Shown here piece by piece: positions 56,041-64,000 of a DNA stretch of 64,000 nt. Positions within the stretch are counted from its first letter, which is position 1. Each line of letters begins with the position of its first letter. Source of the stretch: Amygdalobacter nucleatus (GTDB lineage Bacteria > Bacillota > Clostridia > Saccharofermentanales > Fastidiosipilaceae); NCBI RefSeq assembly GCF_029167365.1, contig NZ_JARFNM010000001.1:1480001-1544000 (forward strand), read 5' to 3'. The notes under the pieces were generated by a model. It saw nothing but the letters and a program-made list of their open reading frames with translations. It had not been told where the DNA came from and did not search any database. Made by a program: the position numbers and the translations under genes.

Positions 56041-56063
56041 CAGGAATTTCACTTAAATTCCTG
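56041..56063. other. Hairpin in the 273-base spacer upstream
   Basis: CAGGAATTT and AAATTCCTG form a perfect 9-bp stem with a 5-base loop. No T-run on either strand; perhaps an operator or the end of the amylase transcript. Confidence 0.4.
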
Positions 56064-56267
56064 CCTATATAATGGTCCTGTCTTATATTTCATAGGATAG
56101 ATCCGTTCCATATGATCTCCCTCCGCATATCTCATTTTCATTATAACACAAGCAAAATCAATGACATTAGATTTTTCTATATGAATAATTCATCCTATGG
56201 ATTAACAGCCTTCAGCCTAACATCATCTATAAGAACAGTTGTACCTCCAAATTATCAAGTAAACTGC

Positions 56268-58532
56268 TTACCAATTGCAAGTAACCTCTATTACTTCATC
56301 GCTTATGCTACCTATGAACAACTTATGGTTGTTTCCATTTTGCCATATAATATTTTGATTAGCACGTTTCAGTGCTTTCCATACAATATTTTCTCCACCA
56401 GGCAAATCCAAGCTCAACTCCCAATTGGGGTAATTAGGACATAACGCTGGACCTGCTGCATAATTAGCTTGCCATTCGCCAAGTTCAGCAATATTGCCAG
56501 ATATATACACAGACTCTCCCCATATAGTATCAACACCCAAAACGTTAAACCTAACCTTTTGCAATTCCTGTATATCCTCTTTCGACCATACACACTTAAA
56601 CGCACAATCTCTGTCTTTAATTTGCATAATATGATTATTACAAGTTTCCCAATCAGCCTCTCCATTAGCCCGTTTTTGCACAAACTTAAATTCAATTTCA
56701 GAATTAACTGGACAATTAAAGGTTGCTCTGAGTTGGGAAGAATTAAAACGCTCTGTGCATACTGCATTCAAGATATCCCAGTTTCCTAGTTCACCTATAT
56801 TACCAGTTACAACCGAACTATTATCTACATCTTTTATGTATAAATTAACTGGCACCGTATCAAGTCTTTGGTTTCGGCTAACTTTATATAATTTGTATGA
56901 ATTAGCTGGTATATCTAAGCAAACTTTTCTGTCTCTGGATACGCTAATTCTATCACTAGAGTTCGCAATATTTTCTAATACGGTCTTTGCCGGCAAATTG
57001 CTTTCAGCAACTAATGGTACTAAAACGCTGCGGCGTCTGTTACTCTTGTTGAAAGCACAAATTATCTCTGCGTCTGTTTCGCGCTCAATAGTTCTTGAAA
57101 AAGCATAAAAGTCCGGTTCTGACCACATCTCATTCTGTTTACCATAACACAAAGCTTTATTTGTTTCTCTATAATAATTAAGCTTAGCAATAAGCTTATA
57201 TGTATCTGTGCTGGTATCAAAATAGTCTTTTATAATATTGCCTTGTTCATCACGGCTAACCATTGACCAACGATTCCATATATCAGGCATACCATACATT
57301 AAAACTCCATTTGCGTTACCACGATTTTGCTCAGTTCCTTGGAAGACCACAGGATTGCCTCGTACTGAAAATAAAAACGCTAATGCATTTTGCAATTTTA
57401 CTTTATCTCCACCCGCTTCTGTCAAAAATCTGTTACGGTCATGGTTATCAATAAATGTCACCATTTCATTAGCTGATTTTCCGTAAAGATAGTCTTGGTC
57501 TAAAACAGCTTTTATAGTATCTGAAAAGCTTTGATTATGTGCAAACGAATTAACTATCGCTTGAAACATAGGGAAATCAAGCATACCTGTTTCACCATTG
57601 TCACCTACCCACTTAGATATAAAGTTTACATCCATATCAAAATTTTCGCCAAAAGTAGGAACATTTAACGCTGCCTGTAGCTCATGTATATCAGAAGGTC
57701 TCATACATTTTGCTGCATCAACCCTTGCATAATCGGCATGCAAATAATCAAACCAATATTTATTGGCATCTATAACTGCTTGTTTTACATCTGATAAGTC
57801 AAAATTCAAATCGTCAAGTTCACCAAGGTCGTGATTTTCAAGCATCTTTGTACTTTCCTCTGTATGCGGATGCTCATGTGCCCAATCAATTTGTCCTAGA
57901 TTATGATACCAATCAATTCTATTAAATGGCGCAGCTGGTTGTAATTGTGTTCCAGGTTTATAATTTGTCGCATTTGAATAATGAGCATCTGCACCAATCC
58001 CTTTGATATAGTCACCTATGTGGTTAGGAACTACATCAATAATCACTTTCAATCCATGTGCATGACACTCTTCCACAAGTCTTTTCAAAATAGATTTGCT
58101 AACTTCTGGATTTTCTGCTCCAAAATAACGATTTGCTCTATAGGCATCATAAATATGATAGCCATGATAAGCCGTTGGTCCCTGCGCACCATTTTCATCT
58201 GGTACACTCCACAATTGAACATCCATAATAGGCGAAATCCAAATTGCTGTATATCCCATACCCTTTATGTAAGGTATCTTTTCGATAATGCCCTGCCAAT
58301 CGCCACCTTTCATATAACGCATATCGTCTTCACTGTTTTCTTGATAACGCAGAGCCTCACCTTGAGCATTATTCGATGGATCACCATCATAAAAACGATC
58401 CGTCATAATCTGATAAATTCGTTCACCCTGTAAACTATCATGGCTCGCATCAACATGTATAGATGTCAAATCAACAATCAAGAATGACAATATCAACATG
58501 GTAGCGAATAAAAATTTCTTGATACGTTTCAT
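56268..58532 (-). CDS. Secreted GH13 alpha-amylase with two starch-binding modules
   Basis: The 754-residue enzyme has a signal peptide (KKFLFATMLILSFLIVDL), then a GH13 barrel. Conserved regions: VIIDVVPNH (I), DYARVDAAKCM (II, nucleophile Asp), TFGENFD (III, acid/base Glu) and FIDNHDRNRF (IV). After the barrel come two CBM20-like modules (NIGELGNWDIL and NIAELGEWQAN are the starch-binding marks). It should cut starch outside the cell. The ATG at 58532 lies just after the stop of the upstream gene. Confidence 0.92.
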   Translation of the reverse strand: MKRIKKFLFATMLILSFLIVDLTSIHVDASHDSLQGERIYQIMTDRFYDGDPSNNAQGEALRYQENSEDDMRYMKGGDWQGIIEKIPYIKGMGYTAIWISPIMDVQLWSVPDENGAQGPTAYHGYHIYDAYRANRYFGAENPEVSKSILKRLVEECHAHGLKVIIDVVPNHIGDYIKGIGADAHYSNATNYKPGTQLQPAAPFNRIDWYHNLGQIDWAHEHPHTEESTKMLENHDLGELDDLNFDLSDVKQAVIDANKYWFDYLHADYARVDAAKCMRPSDIHELQAALNVPTFGENFDMDVNFISKWVGDNGETGMLDFPMFQAIVNSFAHNQSFSDTIKAVLDQDYLYGKSANEMVTFIDNHDRNRFLTEAGGDKVKLQNALAFLFSVRGNPVVFQGTEQNRGNANGVLMYGMPDIWNRWSMVSRDEQGNIIKDYFDTSTDTYKLIAKLNYYRETNKALCYGKQNEMWSEPDFYAFSRTIERETDAEIICAFNKSNRRRSVLVPLVAESNLPAKTVLENIANSSDRISVSRDRKVCLDIPANSYKLYKVSRNQRLDTVPVNLYIKDVDNSSVVTGNIGELGNWDILNAVCTERFNSSQLRATFNCPVNSEIEFKFVQKRANGEADWETCNNHIMQIKDRDCAFKCVWSKEDIQELQKVRFNVLGVDTIWGESVYISGNIAELGEWQANYAAGPALCPNYPNWELSLDLPGGENIVWKALKRANQNIIWQNGNNHKLFIGSISDEVIEVTCNW

Positions 58533-58536
58533 ATCA

Positions 58537-60270
58537 CTATTCTTCAACCTCCCAAACAGCATAACCATATGCTGTCATCTTGCGTGTTGACGCATCATAG
58601 CCATAGCTTAAAGTTGGTTTAGTTTCTGGCAATCTCATAAACGCGTCACTTTCTTGCTCTGATGCATTAAGTGCAACAACCACGCTCCATTTTCCTAATT
58701 CACGCGCAAAAACGAACTTGCCCTTGTCATCGTAATCAAGCACACGCAATCTACCATCAATTAAGCAAGCATTACGCTTACGCAAGCTTATCAACTGACG
58801 GAATAGTTCACGCTCATCGCTAACTGCTTGTTGCCACGGCATAGCACCCCGCCACGTATACTCAGTTTCGCCCTGCATCCCAAGTTCATCGCCATAGAAC
58901 ACACACGGCGCACCTATAGATGTAAATAAGCAAATTTCAGCTAAGTAAAAACGTTCAGGGCATAGGCATAAGCTTCTAAAGCGGCTAACATCATGGCTGT
59001 CCAGCAAATTCAATTGTCCTTGCACCATTGGAAAAGGATAACGCCAATTCATGCTTATCAGACGACTATTAAACTCACTGCCATTTATCTTCCCACTTGC
59101 CAAAAAGTCTCGGCAATTTTTGCGAAAATCATAATTCATAGTCGAATCAAACATATCACCCTGCAGCCAGCGTTCGGCACTTTCCCAAATTTCAGCAATC
59201 AACACACTATCTGGCTTTGTTCGCTTAGCCACTTTGCGAAACTCACGCCAAAAATCCTTATCCACTTCATTGGCAACATCTAAACGCCAGCCATCAACAT
59301 CAAATTCTTCCAACCAATAACGACAAACATCTAAAAAATAAGCTCGCACTTCTGGATTAGAACTATTTAATTTAGGCATTTTGGGTTCATAAGCAAAACA
59401 CGAATAACTTGGTTTTTCTCCATTCTCTGGGCGAACGACTGGAAACTCCAATTTATAGAACCAATCTTTATACCGTGACTTCTCACCATTTTTAACGACA
59501 TCATCAAAGGCAAAGAAGTACCAACTACAATGATTAAAGACGCCGTCTATTATCACATGCATGCCAAGCGCATGTGCCGCTTGTACTAGCTCTCTAAAAT
59601 CGCTATCTGTCCCCAAATTAGGCGATACATGATAGTAATCAAGCAAGTCATAGCGGTGATACTCAGCTGCTGTAAAAATAGGGTTCAAATATAAGCAATT
59701 AAAGCCTAAATTAGCAATATAATCCAGATTGGCAATTATCCCTCGCAGCGTTCCACCCAAACGCGTATGCAAAGTTTGCCCGCTTTTCTCGTCAAGCAGC
59801 GTTTCTGACTGACCACTTATTTCCCGTTTAGCACTAGCGAAACTATCTGGAAAAATATTGTAGACAACAGCTTCCTTGAGCCAGCGAGGTACATCGCTAA
59901 GCTCCTCTCTCCGAATAAAGGGATACTGATAATACTCGCTACGTTCACTTGGCAAATATGTAGCTAAAATACCTGCATATAAATATAACTTTTCATCGCT
60001 AGCTTCCAGTTCAAAGTAATAGCAGATACGGTCTAATTCGCTCCTAATAGTTACTTCATAATAATCAAATCTTTCATCACTAGCTACCTTTTCCATGCCC
60101 TTTGCACGAAATTTCACTTGAGGCAACGGGTCTACCCGATCGCCATAGTATAAAGTACATTTGCATAAATCTTGCTTAGCTGTTTGCAAACGAATGGTTA
60201 AGCAATACTCAGCCGGAGCATAAGCAAATTGCGATAATGGCTGATGATATACAGCCTGTCTATTGATCAT
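58537..60270 (-). CDS. Intracellular GH13 enzyme (neopullulanase/cyclomaltodextrinase type)
   Basis: The 577-residue protein has no signal peptide. An N-terminal ~120-residue beta domain (CBM34-like) precedes the barrel with VIIDGVFNH (I), DGWRLDVANEV (II), IAEIWES (III) and LLDSHDVSRF (IV). This is the layout of enzymes that cleave imported maltodextrins, cyclodextrins or pullulan pieces. It sits between malG and the secreted amylase in the same operon. Confidence 0.9.
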   Translation of the reverse strand: MINRQAVYHQPLSQFAYAPAEYCLTIRLQTAKQDLCKCTLYYGDRVDPLPQVKFRAKGMEKVASDERFDYYEVTIRSELDRICYYFELEASDEKLYLYAGILATYLPSERSEYYQYPFIRREELSDVPRWLKEAVVYNIFPDSFASAKREISGQSETLLDEKSGQTLHTRLGGTLRGIIANLDYIANLGFNCLYLNPIFTAAEYHRYDLLDYYHVSPNLGTDSDFRELVQAAHALGMHVIIDGVFNHCSWYFFAFDDVVKNGEKSRYKDWFYKLEFPVVRPENGEKPSYSCFAYEPKMPKLNSSNPEVRAYFLDVCRYWLEEFDVDGWRLDVANEVDKDFWREFRKVAKRTKPDSVLIAEIWESAERWLQGDMFDSTMNYDFRKNCRDFLASGKINGSEFNSRLISMNWRYPFPMVQGQLNLLDSHDVSRFRSLCLCPERFYLAEICLFTSIGAPCVFYGDELGMQGETEYTWRGAMPWQQAVSDERELFRQLISLRKRNACLIDGRLRVLDYDDKGKFVFARELGKWSVVVALNASEQESDAFMRLPETKPTLSYGYDASTRKMTAYGYAVWEVEE

Positions 60271-60300
60271 TTTTGTTTATTCCTTTCAATCCAACTTTAT

Positions 60301-61137
60301 TCAGCCCTTAACACCGCCACTGGCTAAGCCAGATACAACATGTTTCTGAATATAAAAGAAAACAAATAATACAGGTATTGAAGTTAAAATTGCGGCTGCT
60401 GCAAACAAAGGCCAGTTTCTAGAATAATCTGTCGCCTGCAAGGAAAACAAACCAAGGGCCAAAGTATAATTAGTTTCTCCGGTGATAAATACTGTCGCAA
60501 AAATATATTCATTCCAAGCTGTAATGAACACCAAAACTGCTGTAACAATGATATTTGGCATAGCTAAAGGCATGATGATTTTCTTAATCAATTGCAAATC
60601 ATTAGCGCCATCAATACGTGCCGCTTCCTCCATATCAACCGATATACTATCGAAATAGCCTTTCATGCTCCAGAAAGCAAAAATTGCAATCGTGCCGCTA
60701 TAAATCATGACCAAGCCACCTAGTGTATTTATAAGATGTAAAATTTTCATCATACGATAGATAGCAAACATCGAAAGAATTGTTGGAAAAGCATTCAACA
60801 GTAAAAGCAAATTCCCCAAGCGTTCTTTGCCGCTAAATTTATAGCGCGAAAAAGAATAGGCCGCCGGAATTGTAATGCCTAAGGTAAGCACAACTGTCAA
60901 TAAACTTAAAATAACGGAATTTTTCAACCAGGCTAAAAACGGCTTATCGCGAACAATAGCAAGATAGTTAGCTAAAGTAAGTTGTTTAGGAAATAAGCTT
61001 AATTCACTAGAGAACAAACTATTCGAGCCATTTACAGATACGGAAAACGCATAAATAATCGGTATCAGAGTTATAATGCACAATATTATTAAAAACGCAT
61101 TGACCAAAGCTAGCTTTAAGTGACGATACTTAAACAT
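60301..61137 (-). CDS. malG: Maltodextrin ABC transporter permease MalG
   Basis: The 278-residue protein has six hydrophobic segments and the EAA loop MEEAARIDGANDLQLIKKIIMPLAMP, which contacts the ATPase. It begins just after malF (one base apart). Confidence 0.92.
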   Translation of the reverse strand: MFKYRHLKLALVNAFLIILCIITLIPIIYAFSVSVNGSNSLFSSELSLFPKQLTLANYLAIVRDKPFLAWLKNSVILSLLTVVLTLGITIPAAYSFSRYKFSGKERLGNLLLLLNAFPTILSMFAIYRMMKILHLINTLGGLVMIYSGTIAIFAFWSMKGYFDSISVDMEEAARIDGANDLQLIKKIIMPLAMPNIIVTAVLVFITAWNEYIFATVFITGETNYTLALGLFSLQATDYSRNWPLFAAAAILTSIPVLFVFFYIQKHVVSGLASGGVKG

Positions 61138-62034
61138 TTATGCCACCTCTTTCTCTTTAGTTGTGCTTTTTTGCATAGCGAAATACAAAATAATAATCAG
61201 CAAGGAAACTAAGCCGGTAATAGCAGCTGAGAAGCCGTAGTTACTTGTTATAAACGCCTTATCATAAACGTAGGTAATTATCGTATTTATATCCGCACCT
61301 GTCTTAGAACCAGTTTGCATCGTCATCAAATAAACAATATCAAATTGCTTAAAATTGGTGAATGCAGTCATGATGATGACGGGCGATAAAATAGGCAAAA
61401 TTACAGGGGCAGTAATTGAAAAATGCATTTTCCAGAAACTAGCTCCATCAATTTTTGCCCCCTCGTATATACTCTTATCAACACTCTGAATAGCCGCATC
61501 AATCATCGTAAACATATAAGGCAAACCTAGCCATAAGTTGACAACTAGGCAACTCACAAACGCATTCATGTTAGTTGACAGAAAGTTAATTGGCGCAAAT
61601 CCCAGTGCTTTAACAAGCTGATTTAAGAAGCCAAACTCTGTGTTAAACATACCCATCCGCCAAAGCAAAATGGAAACGTAACCTGGCATAGCCCAAGGGA
61701 AAATCAATAACGTTTTGTAGACGCGTTTCAATCTTAATCCCTGTGCATTCAAGGCTAATGCAATCATAAAGCCAATAAACAACATCAAAAATACATTTAG
61801 TGCTGTCCATAGTAACGTTCGTAGAACCGCTGGCGCAAAGCCGGAATCTAACTTAAATAATGCCTTTGCGTAGTTGGCCACACCTACAAAATGAAAATTT
61901 TGCCAATGGTACACACTCATATTCGTAAAAGAAATATAAATCGTGTAAGCGAGCGGAAAAACAACTAGCAATAAAATAAAAATGAGAAATGGTAACTGAT
62001 GCAACCAAGGTTTTAACTTATTCACTCTATGCAT
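61138..62034 (-). CDS. malF: Maltodextrin ABC transporter permease MalF
   Basis: The 298-residue protein has six hydrophobic segments and an EAA loop YEGAKIDGASFWKMHFSITAPV. The ATG at 62034 is five bases after GGAGG. It lacks the large extra domain of enteric MalF, like other Gram-positive homologues. Confidence 0.92.
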   Translation of the reverse strand: MHRVNKLKPWLHQLPFLIFILLLVVFPLAYTIYISFTNMSVYHWQNFHFVGVANYAKALFKLDSGFAPAVLRTLLWTALNVFLMLFIGFMIALALNAQGLRLKRVYKTLLIFPWAMPGYVSILLWRMGMFNTEFGFLNQLVKALGFAPINFLSTNMNAFVSCLVVNLWLGLPYMFTMIDAAIQSVDKSIYEGAKIDGASFWKMHFSITAPVILPILSPVIIMTAFTNFKQFDIVYLMTMQTGSKTGADINTIITYVYDKAFITSNYGFSAAITGLVSLLIIILYFAMQKSTTKEKEVA

Positions 62035-62100
62035 ATCGCCCTCCACCTATGCATAAAGCCGACAAGTACAAAGGGGTAATACTTGCCGGCTAAGTAGCTA

Positions 62101-63393
62101 TTACTTCATACTTTCAATTTGTTCAATTGCTTGTTTCTGATATTTAGCACAAGCTTCCTTAACATCTTTACCGTTTTTATTAACTTCTGCTAATAATCCG
62201 TCTGTTGCTCCCCACATGACATCCATTTCAGGAATATTGGGCATTGGCACAAGTGTTTTAGCCATCTCTTGCAAGATGGAAATCATTTCATTCTTGCTGA
62301 CCTCAGCATCTTTGTACGCCAAATTATTAGCTGGTGCACAATTAGCAACTTTTGCCAACTCAATACCTACTTCAGGGTTAATTGCTGCTAACAAAACTTC
62401 TTTGACAGCATCCTTTTTATTGTCTGCAGCTTGCTTAATGACTTGCAAGCCTTGCACACCAGAAAATGGCTTTAACGGCTCACCGTTAGGCAAAGTAGGC
62501 ATAGGCGCAATACCATAATTTAATTTAGCTGCTTTCAAACCAGGAATAAGCCATGGCCCACCAATAATACTTGCTGATTTACCTTCAGTAAATAAAGTAG
62601 TAACTGTGTTATATTCACCATCAGCTGGCATGTACTGAACAAATTGCTTATGGTATTCCAAAGCTTTCTGTGTTTCTGGTAAATCCAAGCCTGGTTTCTT
62701 ATCAGTGTTAATCATATATCCGCCAAAGCCATGCAACCAAGGTGCAATACAATAAGACGTAGAATGTTGTTCGACAAGCACATATTTATTATCTTTTGTT
62801 TCAGCCTTAGCCTTTGCCAACAGCTCATCTGTTGTCTTGGGTGCTTCTTGCATTAAATCTTTGTTGTAAATAAACAACAGTGATTCAAAGTATAATGGCA
62901 ACTGATATTTTTCATTCTTATAAGTACCAGCTTGCAAAGTCATAGGAATTAAATCTTTCAAGTCATCATCACTCAAAAGTTTGTTCACTGGTTCAATAAT
63001 CCCCATCTCGGCAAACACACCGACTTTATCATGTGCCCACAAAAACATATCTGGAGCAGTCTTGGGATCATCGCTGACTAATTTCAATGATTCAGATAAA
63101 TTTTCCTTGCGTTCCATCTTCACTGTTGCATTCTTCAATAAAGAATTGAGCTTCTTTTCCAAAGCATCGGCAATTGTTGCATCAGCTGAATGCCAAACTG
63201 TAATGGTCGTCTTTTCTCCAGAAGTAGATTTCTCACCCGATTTTGTTGCCTCTGCTTCAGTTTTTGCTGTACTTTCTGCTGTTTTTGAGGTAGCACTATC
63301 AGTTTTTTCAGTTTTATCCACTTGTTTTGTACAAGCAGTTAAGCTTCCAACTGCTAGAGCTGTTACCATAAATAGACTAAGAAGTTTTTTCAT
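62101..63393 (-). CDS. malE: Maltodextrin-binding lipoprotein
   Basis: The 430-residue protein has a lipoprotein signal (lipobox LTAC) and a ~40-residue Thr/Ser/Glu/Lys-rich spacer. The remainder is a class 1 carbohydrate-binding protein with TITVWHSADA, DMFLWAHDKVG, LPLYFESLLFIYNKDLM and GGPWLIPGLKAAK, typical of maltose-binding relatives. It delivers sugar to MalFG. Confidence 0.9.
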   Translation of the reverse strand: MKKLLSLFMVTALAVGSLTACTKQVDKTEKTDSATSKTAESTAKTEAEATKSGEKSTSGEKTTITVWHSADATIADALEKKLNSLLKNATVKMERKENLSESLKLVSDDPKTAPDMFLWAHDKVGVFAEMGIIEPVNKLLSDDDLKDLIPMTLQAGTYKNEKYQLPLYFESLLFIYNKDLMQEAPKTTDELLAKAKAETKDNKYVLVEQHSTSYCIAPWLHGFGGYMINTDKKPGLDLPETQKALEYHKQFVQYMPADGEYNTVTTLFTEGKSASIIGGPWLIPGLKAAKLNYGIAPMPTLPNGEPLKPFSGVQGLQVIKQAADNKKDAVKEVLLAAINPEVGIELAKVANCAPANNLAYKDAEVSKNEMISILQEMAKTLVPMPNIPEMDVMWGATDGLLAEVNKNGKDVKEACAKYQKQAIEQIESMK

Positions 63394-63423
63394 ACTCCAC
63401 CTCTTTCAATTTGGCAAGTTTAA

Positions 63424-63436
63424 GAAAACGTTTTAC
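63424..63436. promoter_or_regulatory. LacI/MalR-type operator, site 1
   Basis: GAAAACGTTTTAC contains the palindrome AAAACGTTTT, 31 bases upstream of malE. The same 13-mer with one change occurs exactly 100 bases further on. Confidence 0.65.
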
Positions 63437-63523
63437 TTTTTAAACTCATGCCATATAATTGTTGTTATACTGATACTAGGAAATAAACCACTTTTAATCA
63501 AGGGCACATTCTGCACAATTTGA

Positions 63524-63536
63524 GAAAGCGTTTTAC
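63524..63536. promoter_or_regulatory. LacI/MalR-type operator, site 2
   Basis: GAAAGCGTTTTAC, one base different from site 1, lies 21 bases upstream of the divergent lacI-family gene. The two sites could be joined by a DNA loop. Confidence 0.65.
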
Positions 63537-63556
63537 TTAAAAGAGGATCTTAAAAT

Positions 63557-64000
63557 ATGACGATAAAAGATATAGCTAAATTAGCTGGTGTATCAATTTC
63601 AACTGTTAGTAAAGTTATAAACAACAAATTGTATGTTTCGCCTGATACTAGGAAACACGTGCAAACAATTATCGAACGCTATAATTACCAAGCCAACAGC
63701 ACTGCTCAAAATCTCGCCCAACGCAAGACTTTACGTATCGCATATCTCGATAAATTTATCCGCAACATACCTTTCGAAAATCCGCATATGTTCAATATTA
63801 TGCTTGGTGCAGAAGCCAAATTACAAAATAAAGGCTATCAACTATCGCTCATAAATCTAGCGGGTGGTCAAACAATTAAGCAATTATTAGCTAATTTGTT
63901 GGCTGCTAGACAATTTGACGGAATCTTGATTAACAGCGCTTGTGTGGACTCAAAATTAGAAAAATGCATACTTAGTTACGATTTACCCACAGTTTGTATT
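63557..64000 (+). CDS. LacI-family transcriptional regulator (partial)
   Basis: The visible 148 residues start with a LacI helix-turn-helix (MTIKDIAKLAGVSISTVSKVINN) and the hinge helix (ANSTAQNLAQ), followed by the start of a periplasmic-binding-like sensor. It is cut by the window end. Divergent from malE and flanked by two operator-like sites, it is most likely the maltodextrin repressor (MalR). The ATG has GAGG ten bases upstream. Confidence 0.9.
   Translation, partial: MTIKDIAKLAGVSISTVSKVINNKLYVSPDTRKHVQTIIERYNYQANSTAQNLAQRKTLRIAYLDKFIRNIPFENPHMFNIMLGAEAKLQNKGYQLSLINLAGGQTIKQLLANLLAARQFDGILINSACVDSKLEKCILSYDLPTVCI

Noticed and set aside
57981-58433. Plus-strand frame of 150 codons inside the amylase gene
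   Set aside because: Antisense to conserved GH13 regions, with no coding features of its own.

Overview
The window looks like a chromosomal segment of a low-GC, Gram-positive-type anaerobe, probably a member of the Clostridia. This is inferred from the AT-rich sequence, strong GGAGG-type ribosome binding sites, a complete Na+-type V-ATPase operon, a clostridial-style pyrimidine operon with a separate aspartate carbamoyltransferase regulatory subunit, lipoprotein signals and a class I guanine riboswitch. No rRNA, tRNA, CRISPR array, phage or insertion sequence was found.

Layout. Bases 1-11,500 are an accessory zone of small modules: an AAA ATPase pseudogene, truncated AraC and nitrogenase-like genes placed head to head, a flavodoxin, an intact YafQ/DinJ pair, two sister lipoproteins, a BrnT/BrnA pair with a dead toxin, a PadR-HAAS-DUF4097 operon with a palindromic operator, a DUF819 permease, a 5'-damaged DUF4143 ATPase and a wrecked Na/Pi symporter. 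Bases 11,500-19,450 are core metabolism: endonuclease III, thiamine pyrophosphokinase and pyrBICFKDE, preceded by two candidate attenuators. Bases 19,600-29,200 hold a glutaredoxin, a guanine-riboswitch-controlled purine permease, a second decay zone (RelBE, Mg2+ ATPase and zinc-finger antitoxin remnants), an SDR oxidoreductase, a DUF4143 ATPase and galT-pepC. Bases 30,100-37,400 are a plus-strand envelope locus: an MMPL transporter translationally coupled to a large secreted helical protein, a class A beta-lactamase-fold lipoprotein and an acidic membrane protein. Bases 37,400-45,300 hold rpoZ-glyS, tmcAL, an ABC-2 exporter and ECF transporter debris. Bases 45,300-54,530 are ntpFIKECGABD. Bases 54,960-64,000 hold a decayed small membrane/secreted gene pair and a maltodextrin system: malEFG, an intracellular GH13 enzyme, a secreted GH13 amylase with two starch-binding modules, and a divergent LacI regulator cut by the window end.

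How they work together. The secreted amylase would cut starch, MalEFG would import the oligosaccharides (with an ATPase encoded elsewhere), and the intracellular GH13 enzyme would cut them further. The V-ATPase would couple ATP to Na+. The pyr operon makes UMP and appears to be controlled by transcription attenuation across a translated leader.

The strongest unusual signals are: (i) a 108-codon, well-initiated leader ORF that runs through an intrinsic terminator and stops just before pyrB, like the enterobacterial pyrBI leader; (ii) a second mini-attenuator upstream of it, with a 7-residue peptide and mutually exclusive hairpins; (iii) the four-gene envelope locus; (iv) an endonuclease III missing two of its four cluster cysteines; (v) many independent point lesions in accessory genes, especially toxin-antitoxin and small ATPase genes. 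Calls were made by reading the sequence; no database search was run.
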